Counted from the first letter of the stretch, positions 1 to 11,860 are shown. The stretch: 64,000 nucleotides of DNA from Cranoglanis bouderius (GCA_023630585.1 CM042552.1:15250001-15314000); one strand, 5' to 3'. Notes: generated by a model from the letters alone, not told the origin. Numbers and translations are program-made.

Positions 1-1188
1 TCCCCTATCAATCAGCAAGATTTCTGGCTCACAGGTGTCTTTTACACAGGTAATGAGCGGAGATTAGGAGCACTCTCTTAAAGGGAGTGCTCCTAATCTC
101 AGTTTGTTACCTGTAAAAAGACACCTGTCCACAGAAGCAATCAATCAATCAGATTCCAAAATCTCCACCATGGCCAAGACCAAAGAGCTGTCCAAGGATG
201 TCAGGGACAAGATTGTAGACCTACACAAGGCTGGAATGGGTTACAAGACCATCACCAAGCAGCTTGGTGAGAAGGTGACAACAGTTGGTGCAATTATTCG
301 CAAATGGAAGAAACTGTCAGTCTCCCTCGGTCTGGGGCTCCATGCAAGATCTCACCTCGTGGAGTTTCAATGATCATGAGAACGGTGAGGAATCAGCCCA
401 GAACTACACGGGAGGATCTTGTTAATGATCTCAAGGCAGCTGGGACCATAGTCACCAAGAAAACAATTGGTAACACACTACGCCGTGAAGGACTGAAATC
501 CTGCAACGCCTGCAAGGTCCCCCTGCTCAAGAAAGCACACATACAGGCCCGTCTGAAGTTTGCCTGAATGATTCAGATGAGAACTGGGTGAAAGTGTTGT
601 GGTCAGATCTCTTTGGCATCAACTCAACTCGCCATGTTTGGAGGAGGAGGAATGCTGCCTATGACCCCAAGTCATAACACCATCCCCATTGTCAAACATG
701 GAAGTGGGAACATTATGCTTTGGGGGTGTTTTTCTGCTAAGGGGACAAGACAACTGCACCGCATCAAAGGAACAATGGACGGGGCCATGTACTGTCAAAT
801 CTTGGGTGAGAACCTCCTTCCCTCAGCCAGGGCATTGAAAAAGACCTTAATGACTTGGAGAGGATCTGCAAAGAGGAGTGGGACAAAATCCCTCCTGAGA
901 TGTGTGCAAGCTTGGTGGCCAACTATAAGACACATCTGACCTCTGTGATTGCCAACAAGGGTTTTGCCACCAAGTACTAAGTCGAATGGGGTCAAATACT
1001 TATTTCCCTCATTAAAATGCAAATCAATTTATATATTTTTTTAAATGCGTTTTCTGGATTTTTTTGTTGTTATTCTGTCTCTCACTGTTAAAATACACCT
1101 ACCATTAAAATTATAGACTGATCATTTCTTTGTCAGTGGGCAAATGTACAAAATCAGCAGGGGATCAAATACTCCCCCCCCCCCACTG
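1..1188 (+). mobile_element. Tc1-like transposon, family A copy 1, left end cut by window
   Basis: The inner part and right terminal repeat of a Tc1/mariner element are present; the window starts inside the left terminal repeat. The right end (ATCAGCAGGGGATCAAATAC followed by a C run and CACTG) matches the ends of the copies at 21.1-21.7 and 28.07-29.44 kb. A hairpin, GATTAGGAGCACTC with its complement, sits at about 62-99, upstream of the transposase start, and recurs in all three copies. The transposase inside is broken (separate entry). A (TA)n tract starts just beyond the right end. Family assignment is certain from the three mutually alignable copies. Confidence 0.9.
170..980 (+). pseudogene. 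Broken Tc1 transposase (family A copy 1)
   Basis: The reading starts at ATG 170 (MAKTKELSKDVRDKIVDLHK) with the paired-like helix-turn-helix DNA-binding domain of Tc1 transposases. It shifts frame near 315 after IIRKWKK, continues with LPRSGAPCKISPRG and the second helix-turn-helix, meets a stop at 567, and resumes with pieces of the DDE domain (VKHGSGNIMLWGCFSAKGT). At about 838-845 the reading jumps from SARALK straight to LNDLERICKEEWDKIPPEMC. A full Tc1 transposase carries about 55-60 residues there, including the second Asp and the Glu of the DDE triad, so catalysis is impossible. It ends at TAA 978-980. Confidence 0.85.
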
Positions 1189-1236
1189 TGTGTGTATGTG
1201 TGTATATATATATATATACACACACATACAGCACAC
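1189..1236. repeat. TG/TA/CA microsatellite between two Tc1 elements
   Basis: A short mixed TGTGTG-TATATA-CACACA tract fills the gap between the right end of family A copy 1 and the left end of the family C derivative. It is nearly self-complementary. It is one of several TA tracts in this window that abut Tc1 ends. Confidence 0.75.
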
Positions 1237-1237
1237 C

Positions 1238-1990
1238 ACAGGTATAGAAAAGAATCACCCCCTTTAAAATAATCACATTTTGTTGCTTTTCAGCCTGAAA
1301 TGAAAACGGACAGTTTTCTTTGTCACGCCACACTTTGTCATAAATTCCTGCAACTGCTTCAGAGTTGCTGTAGGCCTCTTGGTAGCCCCTCTGACCAGTT
1401 TCCTCCTGGCACTTTCATCCAGTTTGGAGCGAGGTCCTGATACAGGGAGGGTCTATGTTGTACCAAATACCTTCTACTTCTTAATAATAGACTTCACTGT
1501 GCTTCTAGGCATTGATAAAGCCTTTGAAATGTTTTTGTATCCATCTCCTGACTTGTGCCTGTCCACAACTTTATCCCGGAGATCTTTTGACAGTGCCTTG
1601 CCACCCATAGTTGATCGTTTGCTTCAGCTGCACTACAAAATGCTCCAGGAAAGCTCTTTTCATGCTGAGCTAATCAAAATGACCACAGCTGATCACAGTT
1701 GAAAGTCAAATGGCTTTGTGTGCCATTGAGAAGGTGATTAGCTACACCTTATTGAGTTTACAAGTCATTTTTAGGAGGGGGGTGATCCTTTTTCCAACTC
1801 AGTGATTCTGGTTTTATATTTGTTTATTTTTTTTCTGACATGTTGGTGTTATATGTTTCACTTCGATGTTATAAGTTGCACTGAGTAAATACAGCTGGAT
1901 AAAACAAAAACTGTGTCTGTCTTCATTTCAGGCTGAAAAGCAACAAAATGTGATTATTTTAAAGGTGGTGATTCTTTTCTATACCCACTG
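1238..1990 (-). mobile_element. Internally deleted Tc1-like element (family C)
   Basis: Inverted ends read GGTATAGAAAAGAATCACCC at the left and its complement at the right (ending CTATACCCACTG then TA). Between them lies antisense sequence of only the N-terminal part of a Tc1 transposase, about 1320-1700, alignable with about 42400-42800 of the larger family C copy (41509-43092). About half of the element, including the catalytic domain, is missing, so this is a non-autonomous deletion derivative of about 750 bp. The plus-strand open frame at 1379-1702 is only the complement of transposase. Confidence 0.85.
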
Positions 1991-1992
1991 TA

Positions 1993-2849
1993 TATGAAAC
2001 TGGATAGCTCATGATTGACCACAAAGCTGATATTCTAACAGCGCAGAGTGAAATCTCTATAAAAACACTACTCGGTACTTTTGCTTTAAAAAGGGGCTAT
2101 TTTATACATTTTGTTGTATTTTTATATTTTTACTGTTGATTATTAATGATTTTGACGCATTTGTGCTTAATAGGTACATGGTCTGTATAAATTACAACCC
2201 GTGTTTTGCAGTTAAAAGCAGCACATTGGGTCATCTTGACAGTTTTCGTCTGTTGGCAGTCGGTGCCCTCTGTCAGAAGGGAATCATAAAATGGCCGCCA
2301 GAGCACTTCCAGTGGCTTCACCTACTATCACACATTTTACAGTTTATAGTTAGGTTTAATGTTATGGAACATCTCAGAGACAAGTTGTGTGCCTGTTCCT
2401 ACATTATAGCTGGGATAAACAGTCATTCCCTCACCAGAATCTCTCTCTCTCGCTCTCTCACACACTCACGCACACACTGCAGCCCGTCATTTTACTGAGA
2501 AAATGGAGGAAACGGAAAGAGGTATCAACACAGAGTGTTGAGACTGAGACTTCTTCCAAAAAACTTCACCACATCAATGATAAGAATACTTTGTTAAACA
2601 ACCCGTTTTTAAATCTATTTATTATTAGTCTTATTATTAGAACAGCCACTGTACAAGTCCCTGTGTATGAGCTGCTACCATAGAAACAATAACATATTAG
2701 AATGAGCGCATTATCATTAATGATCATGTTACAGCCAGAAGTACATGTGGCACATGTTATTGCAACAAAAATAATGCACCTTCTAGCTAATCAGATTGAA
2801 GCATTCAACCACACTGTGGTATAGGCAAAGATATGAGGTATGAGGTATG
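1993..2849. other. Intergenic, no gene recognised
   Basis: AT-rich sequence with one imperfect TC/CA tract at about 2440-2480. Two overlapping open frames (2136-2498 +, 2130-2321 -) show no recognisable domain, codon bias or splice context. Confidence 0.5.
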
Positions 2850-3886
2850 GTGCTGTGAATTTGCCCCATCCTGATTTCTTCTGTTTTTGTGTATATCATA
2901 CTAAATTGTTTCAGAAATTAAAACAAAATCTAAGATAAAACAAAGGCAACCTGAGTAAACACAAAATACAGTTTTTAAATGATAATGTTATTTATTGAAG
3001 CAAAAAAGGTTATCCAATACCAACTGAGCCTGTGTGGACCGGACTGGACACAACAAGGCCTGATTACTGCCAGCCCTGTTCAATCAAATCAACACTTAAA
3101 TAGAACTTTTTCAACAGCAAGAAGTTGGTTAAAAGGTCTTACCCAGTAACACACTATGACAAAATTGAAAGAAATTCCAGAAATGATGAGGAAGAAGGTG
3201 ATTGAAATACATCAGTCTGGGAAGGGTTACAAAGCTACTTCAAAGGCTCTGGGACTCCAAAGAACCACAGTGAGAGCCATTATCTCCAAATGGAAAAACT
3301 CAGCGCAGTAGTGAACCTTCCCAGAAGTGGCCAACCTTCCAAAATTCCTCCAGGAGTACAGCAACGACTTATCCAGCAAGTCACAAAGGAGTCATGGACA
3401 ACATCAAAGGAACTACAGGCCTCTCTTGCATCAATAAAGGTCACTGTTCATGACTCCACTACATGACTTGCAATATTTGAGGGAAACATGAATTCTTCAG
3501 TCCATAAGTTCAAACTCAAGCGCAACTGGATTATGCAGCAAGACAATGATCCAAAGCATAGGAGTAAGTCCTAGACCTAGAAGTAAATGAAATACTGATC
3601 TCCAGTTATCAGAAGCTTTTGTTTGCAGTTATTGCTGCTAAAGGTGGCACAACCAGATTTTAAGTTTAAGGGGGCAATTAGTTTTTCACATAGGTGATAG
3701 GTGTTGGACTAAGTAACTTTTTTGCTTCAATAAAAAAAATAATAATAAATTAAAAAACTGTATTGTATGTTTACTCAGGTTGCCTTTGTTTTATATTGTA
3801 TTTCATTTGAAGATCTGAAACTATTTAGTATGATATATACACAAAAATAGAAGAAATCAGGATGAGGCAAATACTTTTTCACAGCA
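2850..3886 (+). mobile_element. Tc1-like transposon relic, family D copy 1
   Basis: Terminal inverted repeats of more than 100 bp: the left part reads CATCCTGATTTCTTCTGTTT and the right part is its complement near 3850-3870. A second inner pair is GGCAACCTGAGTAAACACA. The interior (3156-3560) contains the helix-turn-helix region of a Tc1 transposase in plus orientation, starting at ATG 3156, with many stops and a large deletion of the catalytic domain. Fragments of the same family occur at 13.43-13.55 kb and 16.0-16.66 kb. Confidence 0.85.
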
Positions 3887-3904
3887 ACCCGTGTAAAAAA
3901 AATT

Positions 3905-3987
3905 TAATAAAATTGCAAATTACTTGCGGAGTTATGTTTCAAACAGAGCTGGCGATAGAGAGGCAAAAGTTCAGAACTGCAGATTAA
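3905..3987 (-). mobile_element. Solo end of the TTAA-flanked element family (H)
   Basis: The complement of this stretch (CTGCAGTTCTGAACTTTTGC, then CTCTCTATCGCCA) matches the left end of the complete copy at 33469-34181 and the partial copy at 57151-57255. Only about 80 bp remain, abutting the family D element. The TTAA at 3984-3987 is retained at the outer edge. Confidence 0.7.
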
Positions 3988-4395
3988 AATAAAATTTTCC
4001 TGATTACAAACTAAAGCAGTACGCCTCTAAATAATGCCAATGAGGAGGTGATGCTGTGGCATGTAGCAGAGTCTTGTGACTATATTTTTTTGTTGGGGCA
4101 GGCAGAAATTAATAAAGACACGGCCTCAAACAAAATTAAGTCAAGAGGCTGTCACATGTGATTTATGCTACAGGCTTATTCCATCTTATTCTAGACTTAA
4201 CTATCTAGTGAATTTTCAGAGTAACCCTGTAATAGACAGTCAACATACAGTCAATCCAGCATACACTATCCTCCCTCAAATCTAGTATAAATGTGAATGA
4301 ACAAATGTTGACGCACAGTGCAGCTTCGAGGTCTGGGTATCACGTTTTTCAGCACAATACACTGATAGCATATTTTGTCCCAAGTTATAAACATA
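3988..4395. other. Intergenic, nothing recognised
   Basis: AT-rich sequence. The single open frame at 4076-4285 has no domain-like features. Confidence 0.5.
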
Positions 4396-5290
4396 GCTTA
4401 TACCACAGCGCTGTTGAATTCTCGATTCTAATTGGCTGACACATTCTGAGGTGCGCAATTATTTTTTAGTAAATGCACAGCAAAAGAAGATCCAGTCAGG
4501 TCTTGACCGCATTCCAGTTCCATATCACTTCACCAAGTAAAGGTGGCTACTGTCCACCACAGCACACAGAACTAACAACAAACAAAATGACAATAAACTA
4601 TGAGTTTCCAGGAATATGTAAGGAATAATTGATGACGGGCTGTTGAATTATTAGAAAAATAATGCAAACCTGAGGTGGTAATGCGGCCATGAGGCGAAGT
4701 GGAGGCTTGAGCCAATTGATATGCAATTATTAGGGAGAGAAACAGAGCAAGAAAAAAGAAAGAGCATGAGAGAGCACAAGTAATAAGCCGGTGAACAAGT
4801 ATCAATATTTATTTATTTATTCGTTGTATTTTCTGCAATAATAAAAAACCAAAAACCCTGTGAACAAGTAGGCTTATCAATATTTATTTGTTCTATTTTT
4901 ATATTATCAGCCTGAAACAGAAAAAGAAAAAGAAAAAAAAAAAAAAACTCTCTCTCTCTCTCTCTCCAATAACTGCATATCAATGGCTCCAGCCTCCGTT
5001 ACTAGCTCTAAAATGACATTTTGGAATTAGCAACGGCGGCTTGAGATGGGATGCGTAATAAATTAGTTCCACACACAAGAACGTTTTAAGGACAAAAACC
5101 TGACAAATGTCTTGAAATAAAACATCTGAACAATGTCTTGAGGTGTGGTAACTGTGGTATAAGTGAAATAATTAACTCCGGTCTGTTGAATTATTAGAAA
5201 ATAATGCATACTCTAGGTGTAATCGCCACGACCTCGGGGTGTGCATTATTTTCTAATAGTTCAACGGCCCGTCGTCAATTATCCTTTACA
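4396..5290. repeat. Cluster of palindromic MITE-like repeats
   Basis: The motif GTTGAATTATTAGAAAATAATGCA and close variants occurs at about 4640-4668 and about 5184-5210, and inverted at about 5240-5266. The stretch 5184-5270 therefore folds on itself: arms read CTGTTGAATTATTAGAAAAT and its near complement around a GC-rich loop of about 30 bp. Flanks such as the AATTGATGACGGGC type (4626-4640) reappear complemented at 5268-5282. A purine run plus (CT)n tract (4920-4967) lies between the copies. This looks like two or three degraded copies of one short foldback repeat. Confidence 0.6.
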
Positions 5291-5495
5291 CAATGTCACA
5301 TAATATTCTATTCTATTTACATTACATTTCTGTACATGAGTAGAAACGCTGTTCCCAATAACATCTAACATGATACTGTCTTTTTAAAAATGTGCGCGTT
5401 GGCAGAAAAAATATTTATTTTACAGTGCAGTCAATGAGTAAAAACAAACACATTACAGCACAGTATATATTTACCTGAAGTTTCTATTAAATGGC

Positions 5496-7160
<1,665 letters not shown>

Positions 7161-7402
7161 TCCCCCCGCCCTTTCAGCTGCTCCCATTCGGGGTCACCAC
7201 AGCAGATTACCCATCCACATATTTGATTCTGGCACAAGTTTTATGCCAGATGACCTTCCTGACGCAATCCTCCCCATTTTCTGGGCTTGGGACCAGCACT
7301 GAGAATGCACTAGCTCATGCAACCTTCCAATGTCTGGGATTGGTTCCCTGACCGGGAATCGAACCTGGGCCATGGCAGTGAGAGCACCGCATGCTAACCA
7401 AA
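7161..7402 (-). mobile_element. tRNA-derived SINE (minus orientation)
   Basis: Read on the minus strand, the 5' head (7402 downward) has a box A-like GGTTAGCATGCGGTG and a box B-like GGTTCGATTCCC, the internal RNA polymerase III promoter of tRNA-derived SINEs. The body ends with the sequence around 7185-7200 (GGGGTCACCACAGCAGATT on the plus strand), a LINE-like tail shared by many fish SINEs. The body is diverged, so it is an old copy. Confidence 0.7.
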
Positions 7403-8165
7403 CATCATCAATACTGAGGCTGAGAGCAAGTCTGCCAGGCTGATGCTCCCAGTTGGCTGTTAGAGCTCACTGCCATTGAGAAACGCTCTACAAACTCTGC
7501 CACTCTTCCAAATGAATAGACAAGGGTGATGCCAGCAGGCCAAAACCCCATGTGGGTAACAGAGCTCACCATATTCACAGAGTGTTTTGGAAACTCTGCT
7601 CTCTTGCAGATGAATAGACAACAACTGTTTATTCTCCGCCAAGTGGTGAGTGCCACTCATCCAGCTGACAGCTGCTATGAGGAGCGATGTATAATAGTAA
7701 TATAATAGTACTCAGGCAGGAGAGCGAGGCCACTAGACCTAGCGCGCCACCTTTGAGGAGAGCTCTGGAAACCTTGCCCTCTTCCAGATAAATAGACAAT
7801 AACAGATTATTCTCCAGGAAGCAACAGAGCCCAACTTAGCATCCCCATTGGCTGGTAGAGCTTACTGCCTTTGAGGGGCACTATTCAGCAGGCAGGAGGA
7901 GGCTGCCAGGAAGAGCAATCAGACAACAACTGTTTATTCTCCACCAAGTGGTGTGCCCAGCCCAGGACAAGCTGAGAGTGAGTCTGCCAGGCTGTTGCCC
8001 CCAGTTGGGTGACAGTGCTCACTGCAATCAAGGAGCACAACTGTTTATTCTTCACCAAGCGATGCTGGCAGCAAGCAAGGCTGAGAACAGCACTGGCCAT
8101 CTGCACCGCAGCCCACCAGCAGTGAGGAGCCGTGCTGCACAGACTGTGGGCGAGGTCGCCAAAGC
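7403..8165. repeat. Degenerate long-unit tandem repeat
   Basis: Blocks recur with drift: GAGAGCAAGTCTGCCAGGCTG (7421, and a variant near 7975), CCCAGTTGG(C/G)TG (7449, about 8000), GAATAGACAACAACTGTTTATTCTCC (7610, variants at 7792, 7923, 8037) and (A/G)GAGCTCACTGCC-like words. Spacing is irregular (roughly 110-190 bp), consistent with an old tandem or satellite-like array with insertions and deletions rather than a gene. Open frames inside it are not coding. Confidence 0.6.
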
Positions 8166-8407
8166 TTTTTGTTTTGTTTTTTGTTTGTTTGTTATTTTTC
8201 TTTCATCTAAAGACAGCAAATATCCACCTTGGATCTGCCTAAAATCAGGAGGGGGGATTGCAGTTATTTATAATGATGTTCTAGTACTAATTTATTTATA
8301 CTATACATAGCCACAAAATATATAGTCCCCTCTGAAACTATTGGAATGGCAAGGCCAAGTGATTTCTTTGTGCTATACTCCAAAAACATTTGGGTTTGAG
8401 ATCAAAA

Positions 8408-9018
8408 TATGGATGAGACAAGAGTTCAGGATTTCAGCATTCACAAATCCACAAATAGGTGGATTCCACCCAGTCGGATAACGGCCACATTGCGCTGTAG
8501 CTCATTCTTGCTTCAACCAATCATGTTTAGTTTTACAATCAGGGCGGGAACAGAGTCATATTACACCGCATATATAAAGGCTCTCCTACATGGTCAATCA
8601 GGAGAAATCACGACAGGTGATTCTAACCATCTAACAGCATCACTGTAACAACACCTAAATGAAAACAAGCAACATTATGGGTTACAAATGCACTTGATGT
8701 TTGTGCACATCTTGATGCTAGAAATGGTTCAAAAATCACAAACACACAGGAAGCGATCCACAAATCAATGCTAGGTAGAGTTGTGTTTGTGACATAAAAC
8801 GTATTTGTAAATATTTGTTTATTTGCAAATCTCATTTTATTTATTTGTGAATTTAATTCATTGTGATTTTTCTCCCATTTTAAACTCCTAACATATGTTT
8901 GTGGTTCTAAATCTATATTTATTTGTGAGCATGTTTAAATTTTTGTGAATCGTTCTACATTTATTTGTGGATCTCAGTCTATTTATCTGGAAATATGAAA
9001 CAATTCTCACCCCATACA
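8408..9018. mobile_element. Candidate MITE with degenerate inverted ends
   Basis: The left end TATGGATGAGACAAGAGTTC and the complement of the right end (TATGGGGTGAGAATTGTTTC) align with a few mismatches. Both are followed by CACAAAT/CCACAAATA words that recur, direct and inverted, through the interior. No transposase is visible. A CCAAT motif (about 8517) and an ATATATAAAG TATA-like word (8569-8578) sit inside but no coding frame follows. Boundaries are approximate. Confidence 0.45.
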
Positions 9019-9750
9019 GTAACATGATGTTTCCCTTGTTGGAATAATAAACTGACACCTCAAATGTTAATGAGTAACAAATTAGCTACTTTAAACAAGA
9101 AAATGCATAGATAAGGCATGGAGACTTAAAACACTGTGATTCAAGGCTTATAAATATTCATATTCATATAATACGGTGTTTGCAGTTATTTAAGTGTCCC
9201 AGATTATCTAGTTAGCTGTCCCAAATTACAGGATATGGACAGGAAAGTATTGGTTTGAACAGGTGGTCATGTCTCCAGTGAGTATGATCATTTAAGATTC
9301 TTAAAGGGTTGGTGACCACTGCTTTAGGATATAATAGTAAGGACATTATATCTTTATCTACCCATAATATTCATACTGTATGAAAAGATAAATGTAACCA
9401 CGTAGCAGTTGCTACTTCTGAACAGTACACTGTATTTACATTTTTTGAATGCAATTGTTATTATGTTATATTACAGTTAATTGTTATATTACAGTATGTA
9501 AGCATACTGTTTTTTTTTTTTTCTTTAATATTCCTTTGTACTTTTCTTCCACATTGGTGGAAGTTTATTTAATGATTTGTGCGTCTATAATGAAAGACAG
9601 CCTGAATACAGTATTTTGGTGACTGAGGTATTTTACTGTCTGATTTATTTGTATAGATTAGCGGATATATAGCACATAACATTTTTGGAAATATTTGTGG
9701 CACAGAAGATTAGACAACCAAGCCTTTTTAAGCTTGATGTATAATAATTC
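9019..9750. other. Intergenic, nothing recognised
   Basis: AT-rich sequence without a recognisable gene. If the RCAN-like exon at 9943-10062 is real, this belongs to its first intron. Confidence 0.45.
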
Positions 9751-9752
9751 AT

Positions 9753-9788
9753 TGCATCATCATCATCATCATCATCATTATTATTATT
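9753..9788. repeat. (CAT)n/(TAT)n trinucleotide microsatellite
   Basis: About eight CAT units run into TTATTATTATT. Confidence 0.9.
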
Positions 9789-9899
9789 GTCTACTGACTC
9801 ACGATGATTCATCGCACACCTCACAAGCATGTAAATGTCACAGCCTAAATGATGTGTCGAGTAAACGGTTTTAAAAACGATTAGGCTCCTCTATGTTAA

Positions 9900-10290
9900 A
9901 GGTGAAGCTTTAGCGCGAGGCATCTGGTGAGTTGTAGCCTACCTTTACGTGTGTGTCATTGAAGACCTCTTCGGGGACTTTGCACGCGATGAGTGCGTTG
10001 GGTTGTTCGTCGACCTGAACGTCCGCCGTCGCCGCCCCTTTTCGTTTATCCGACTCCTGCATAGCGGATGTAAACAAAAAATGGTCGAGTTTGCACACGC
10101 TGGAGCCGTTTTGAGGTCAAATAACAATCGCTTTCAAGCAGTCGGCTGTGTTCGTACAGAGCCCTCAGCGGCCACAACACACTGGTCCGAGCGCTGTTTC
10201 ATTATTGAGAGACTTTTACAGGTCCCTCGTGCAGTCAGGCACAACGGACCACGTCAGTGTTCTTTATGGCGCCGAATTAAATTGTTTCCA
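9900..10290 (-). promoter_or_regulatory. CpG-rich promoter-like block around the RCAN-like exon
   Basis: CG dinucleotides cluster (for example GTCCGCCGTCGCCGCC at about 10020) while the flanks are AT-rich and CpG-poor. Upstream of the exon (higher coordinates) is TTTCCAAAAGCGGAAATGACG at about 10287-10307, holding GGAAA in both orientations next to a TGACG half-site. NFAT binds GGAAA, and clustered NFAT sites are known upstream of the inducible RCAN1 isoform. The link here is inference. Confidence 0.45.
9943..10062 (-). CDS. rcan: Candidate first coding exon of an RCAN-family calcineurin regulator
   Basis: RCAN proteins bind calcineurin and tune NFAT signalling. From ATG 10062 on the minus strand the exon encodes 40 residues (MQESDKRKGA ... 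EVFNDTHVK) and stops at a strong donor, AAG|GTAGGC, at 9943/9942, phase 0. The last 17 residues, LIACKVPEEVFNDTHVK, have the same length and pattern as the end of the alternative first exons of RCAN1 (LIAC..NDVFSESETR), RCAN2 (LVAC..VEVFTNQEVK) and RCAN3 (LFAC..EAVF), all recalled from memory; in these the RNA-recognition-like fold continues in the next exon. The surrounding DNA is unusually CpG-rich for the window. The next exons were not found in 1-9940 and may lie beyond position 1. The paralogue cannot be decided from one exon. The GTG at 10098 was not used as start because eukaryotic initiation favours the ATG, which has G at -3. Confidence 0.6.
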
Positions 10291-10317
10291 AAAGCGGAAA
10301 TGACGACGATTCATGTA

Positions 10318-10515
10318 AAAAAAAAATTATAATAATAATAAATTACAAGTTTGTAACTGGCTCAACCCCCTGCCCCCTTTGTCTCAAAATGTAAATGTGC
10401 CCCTCTGGTCATAATGAAAATAATAATTATTATTATAATAATTATATTTATAATAAATAACAATGCGTTTCTATAATTGCCACTAACAATAATAATAAAT
10501 ACAAAATAAAACGTT
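10318..10515. repeat. AT-rich low-complexity (TAA)-type stretch
   Basis: Several short ATA/TAA runs (10329-10345, 10420-10460, 10487-10500) separated by unique sequence. Confidence 0.6.
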
Positions 10516-10659
10516 TAATGAATAGTTCAACGGTGCATGATAATGAGGTTTTTGGCGGAAGCATTAGGCGGAGGCTCCTTTACAGCGCGAGTCTTCGAAT
10601 TACTTCACGAGCCCCAGGTAATACGGAAAATGTAATGAATGTATACCATCTGGGGCTTG

Positions 10660-10687
10660 CATACATTCATTCATTCATTCATTCATT

Positions 10688-10766
<79 letters not shown>
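10660..10766. repeat. (ATTC)n followed by (TA)n microsatellite
   Basis: About seven ATTC units run into about 38 TA units. The TA tract abuts the solo Tc1-type end that starts at 10767. Confidence 0.95.
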
Positions 10767-10768
<2 letters not shown>

Positions 10769-10925
10769 GTGCATCTCAATAAATTAGAATGTCGTGGAAA
10801 AGTTCATTTATTTCAGTAATTCAACTCAAATTGTGAAACTTGTGTATTAAATAAATTCAATGCACACAGACTGAAGTAGTTTAAGTCTTTGGTTCTTTTA
10901 ATTGTGATGATTTTGGTTTACGTTT
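10767..10925. mobile_element. Solo terminal repeat of a Tc1-like element (family L)
   Basis: The sequence starting CAGGTGCATCTCAATAAATT is recognisable as the end of a widespread fish Tc1/mariner family. Only about 160 bp are present, no transposase or opposite end follows, and it borders directly on a (TA)n tract. Confidence 0.7.
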
Positions 10926-11201
10926 TACGGTGTTGTATATATATTTGATTATGTACATTAAAGTTTGGTGTTGGAGGAATATGATAAAATACTGCTTGAA
11001 CTCACTGATCAATTCAAGTTCTCAACAAGCTGAGAGCATACCTGATCTTTGCGCCACTGCACAAGATCTCACAAGACCAGCCTACAAGAGAAGTCTTGAC
11101 TTGACCCTTGACCACCCTACATTTTTTAAAATTCCAGATTTATAATATAGGACTACTGTAACATTTGAACAATTAAATACACTGACAAGCTCTTTCTCTC
11201 T

Positions 11202-11236
<35 letters not shown>

Positions 11237-11860
11237 CATAATAATAATAATAATAACCTGATGTAACTTTACAGAGTAATCAAAGGAAATATTAACATTA
11301 AAACATTTTTACAAAATTTTTTTCAATAACATTTAATGGTACACAGGATCAAATATGTAACATAGTTGGGGGAGCATGATGCTGCCTTCACATGCTATCG
11401 GCATTATAAATACCCATAAATTTCCCCCTAGGAAGTTGCACATGAACGGCCCCTCAAGTCAAAGTTCCGAATGGGAAACTCAGACATAATGTTGATACCC
11501 GAGTTTCCGAGATGGGTGGAGTCTTAAACTTTCAACATGGTGGAGGAGAGTACAGTTTCTGTACTGAATGACAAGTTTTGTCCATCTTTCTAAATGCAGC
11601 TAATTGTTAGAGCTTGCCGTTTTGGTCATATTCATTTATGTATATCAGCAACCATTCTATGCATGTTGTATATTTACACTGTGAAAATAGCTTGTATTTG
11701 ACCAGAATCCCATTATCGTCTGCAAGCTAGCTAACTGAATAATATGTGTTATGGTGTCAAATTAAAAAGGAAAAAAAATATGTATGAATGAACCTGGCAT
11801 CGTCCATGTTTCATGTTATTTCCGACAACAAAGCATGTGAACATGACATACTCATCAATT
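10926..11860. other. Intergenic with one (AAT)n microsatellite
   Basis: A TAA/ATA run spans about 11201-11254. The stretch about 11390-11540 (CCCTAGGAAGTTGCACATGA and onward) resembles degraded interspersed repeat sequence but could not be assigned. The short open frame at 10930-11145 has no recognisable domain. Confidence 0.5.

Noticed and set aside
1379..1702. 107-codon plus-strand frame
   Set aside because: Antisense of Tc1 transposase in the family C derivative.
2136..2498. 120-codon plus-strand frame
   Set aside because: No domain, runs into a TC/CA microsatellite, no splice context.
7340..7402. tRNA-like box A/B sequence, considered as a tRNA gene
   Set aside because: No cloverleaf stems close; it is the head of a SINE. 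The same applies at 26540-26594 and 37205-37238.
7403..8165. Spaced repeats considered as a CRISPR-like array
   Set aside because: Irregular unit length, drifting repeats, eukaryotic context.
9949..10332. 127-codon plus-strand frame in the CpG-rich block
   Set aside because: Opposite strand to the RCAN-like exon; GC-rich DNA gives long frames and no known domain or Kozak/splice support is seen.
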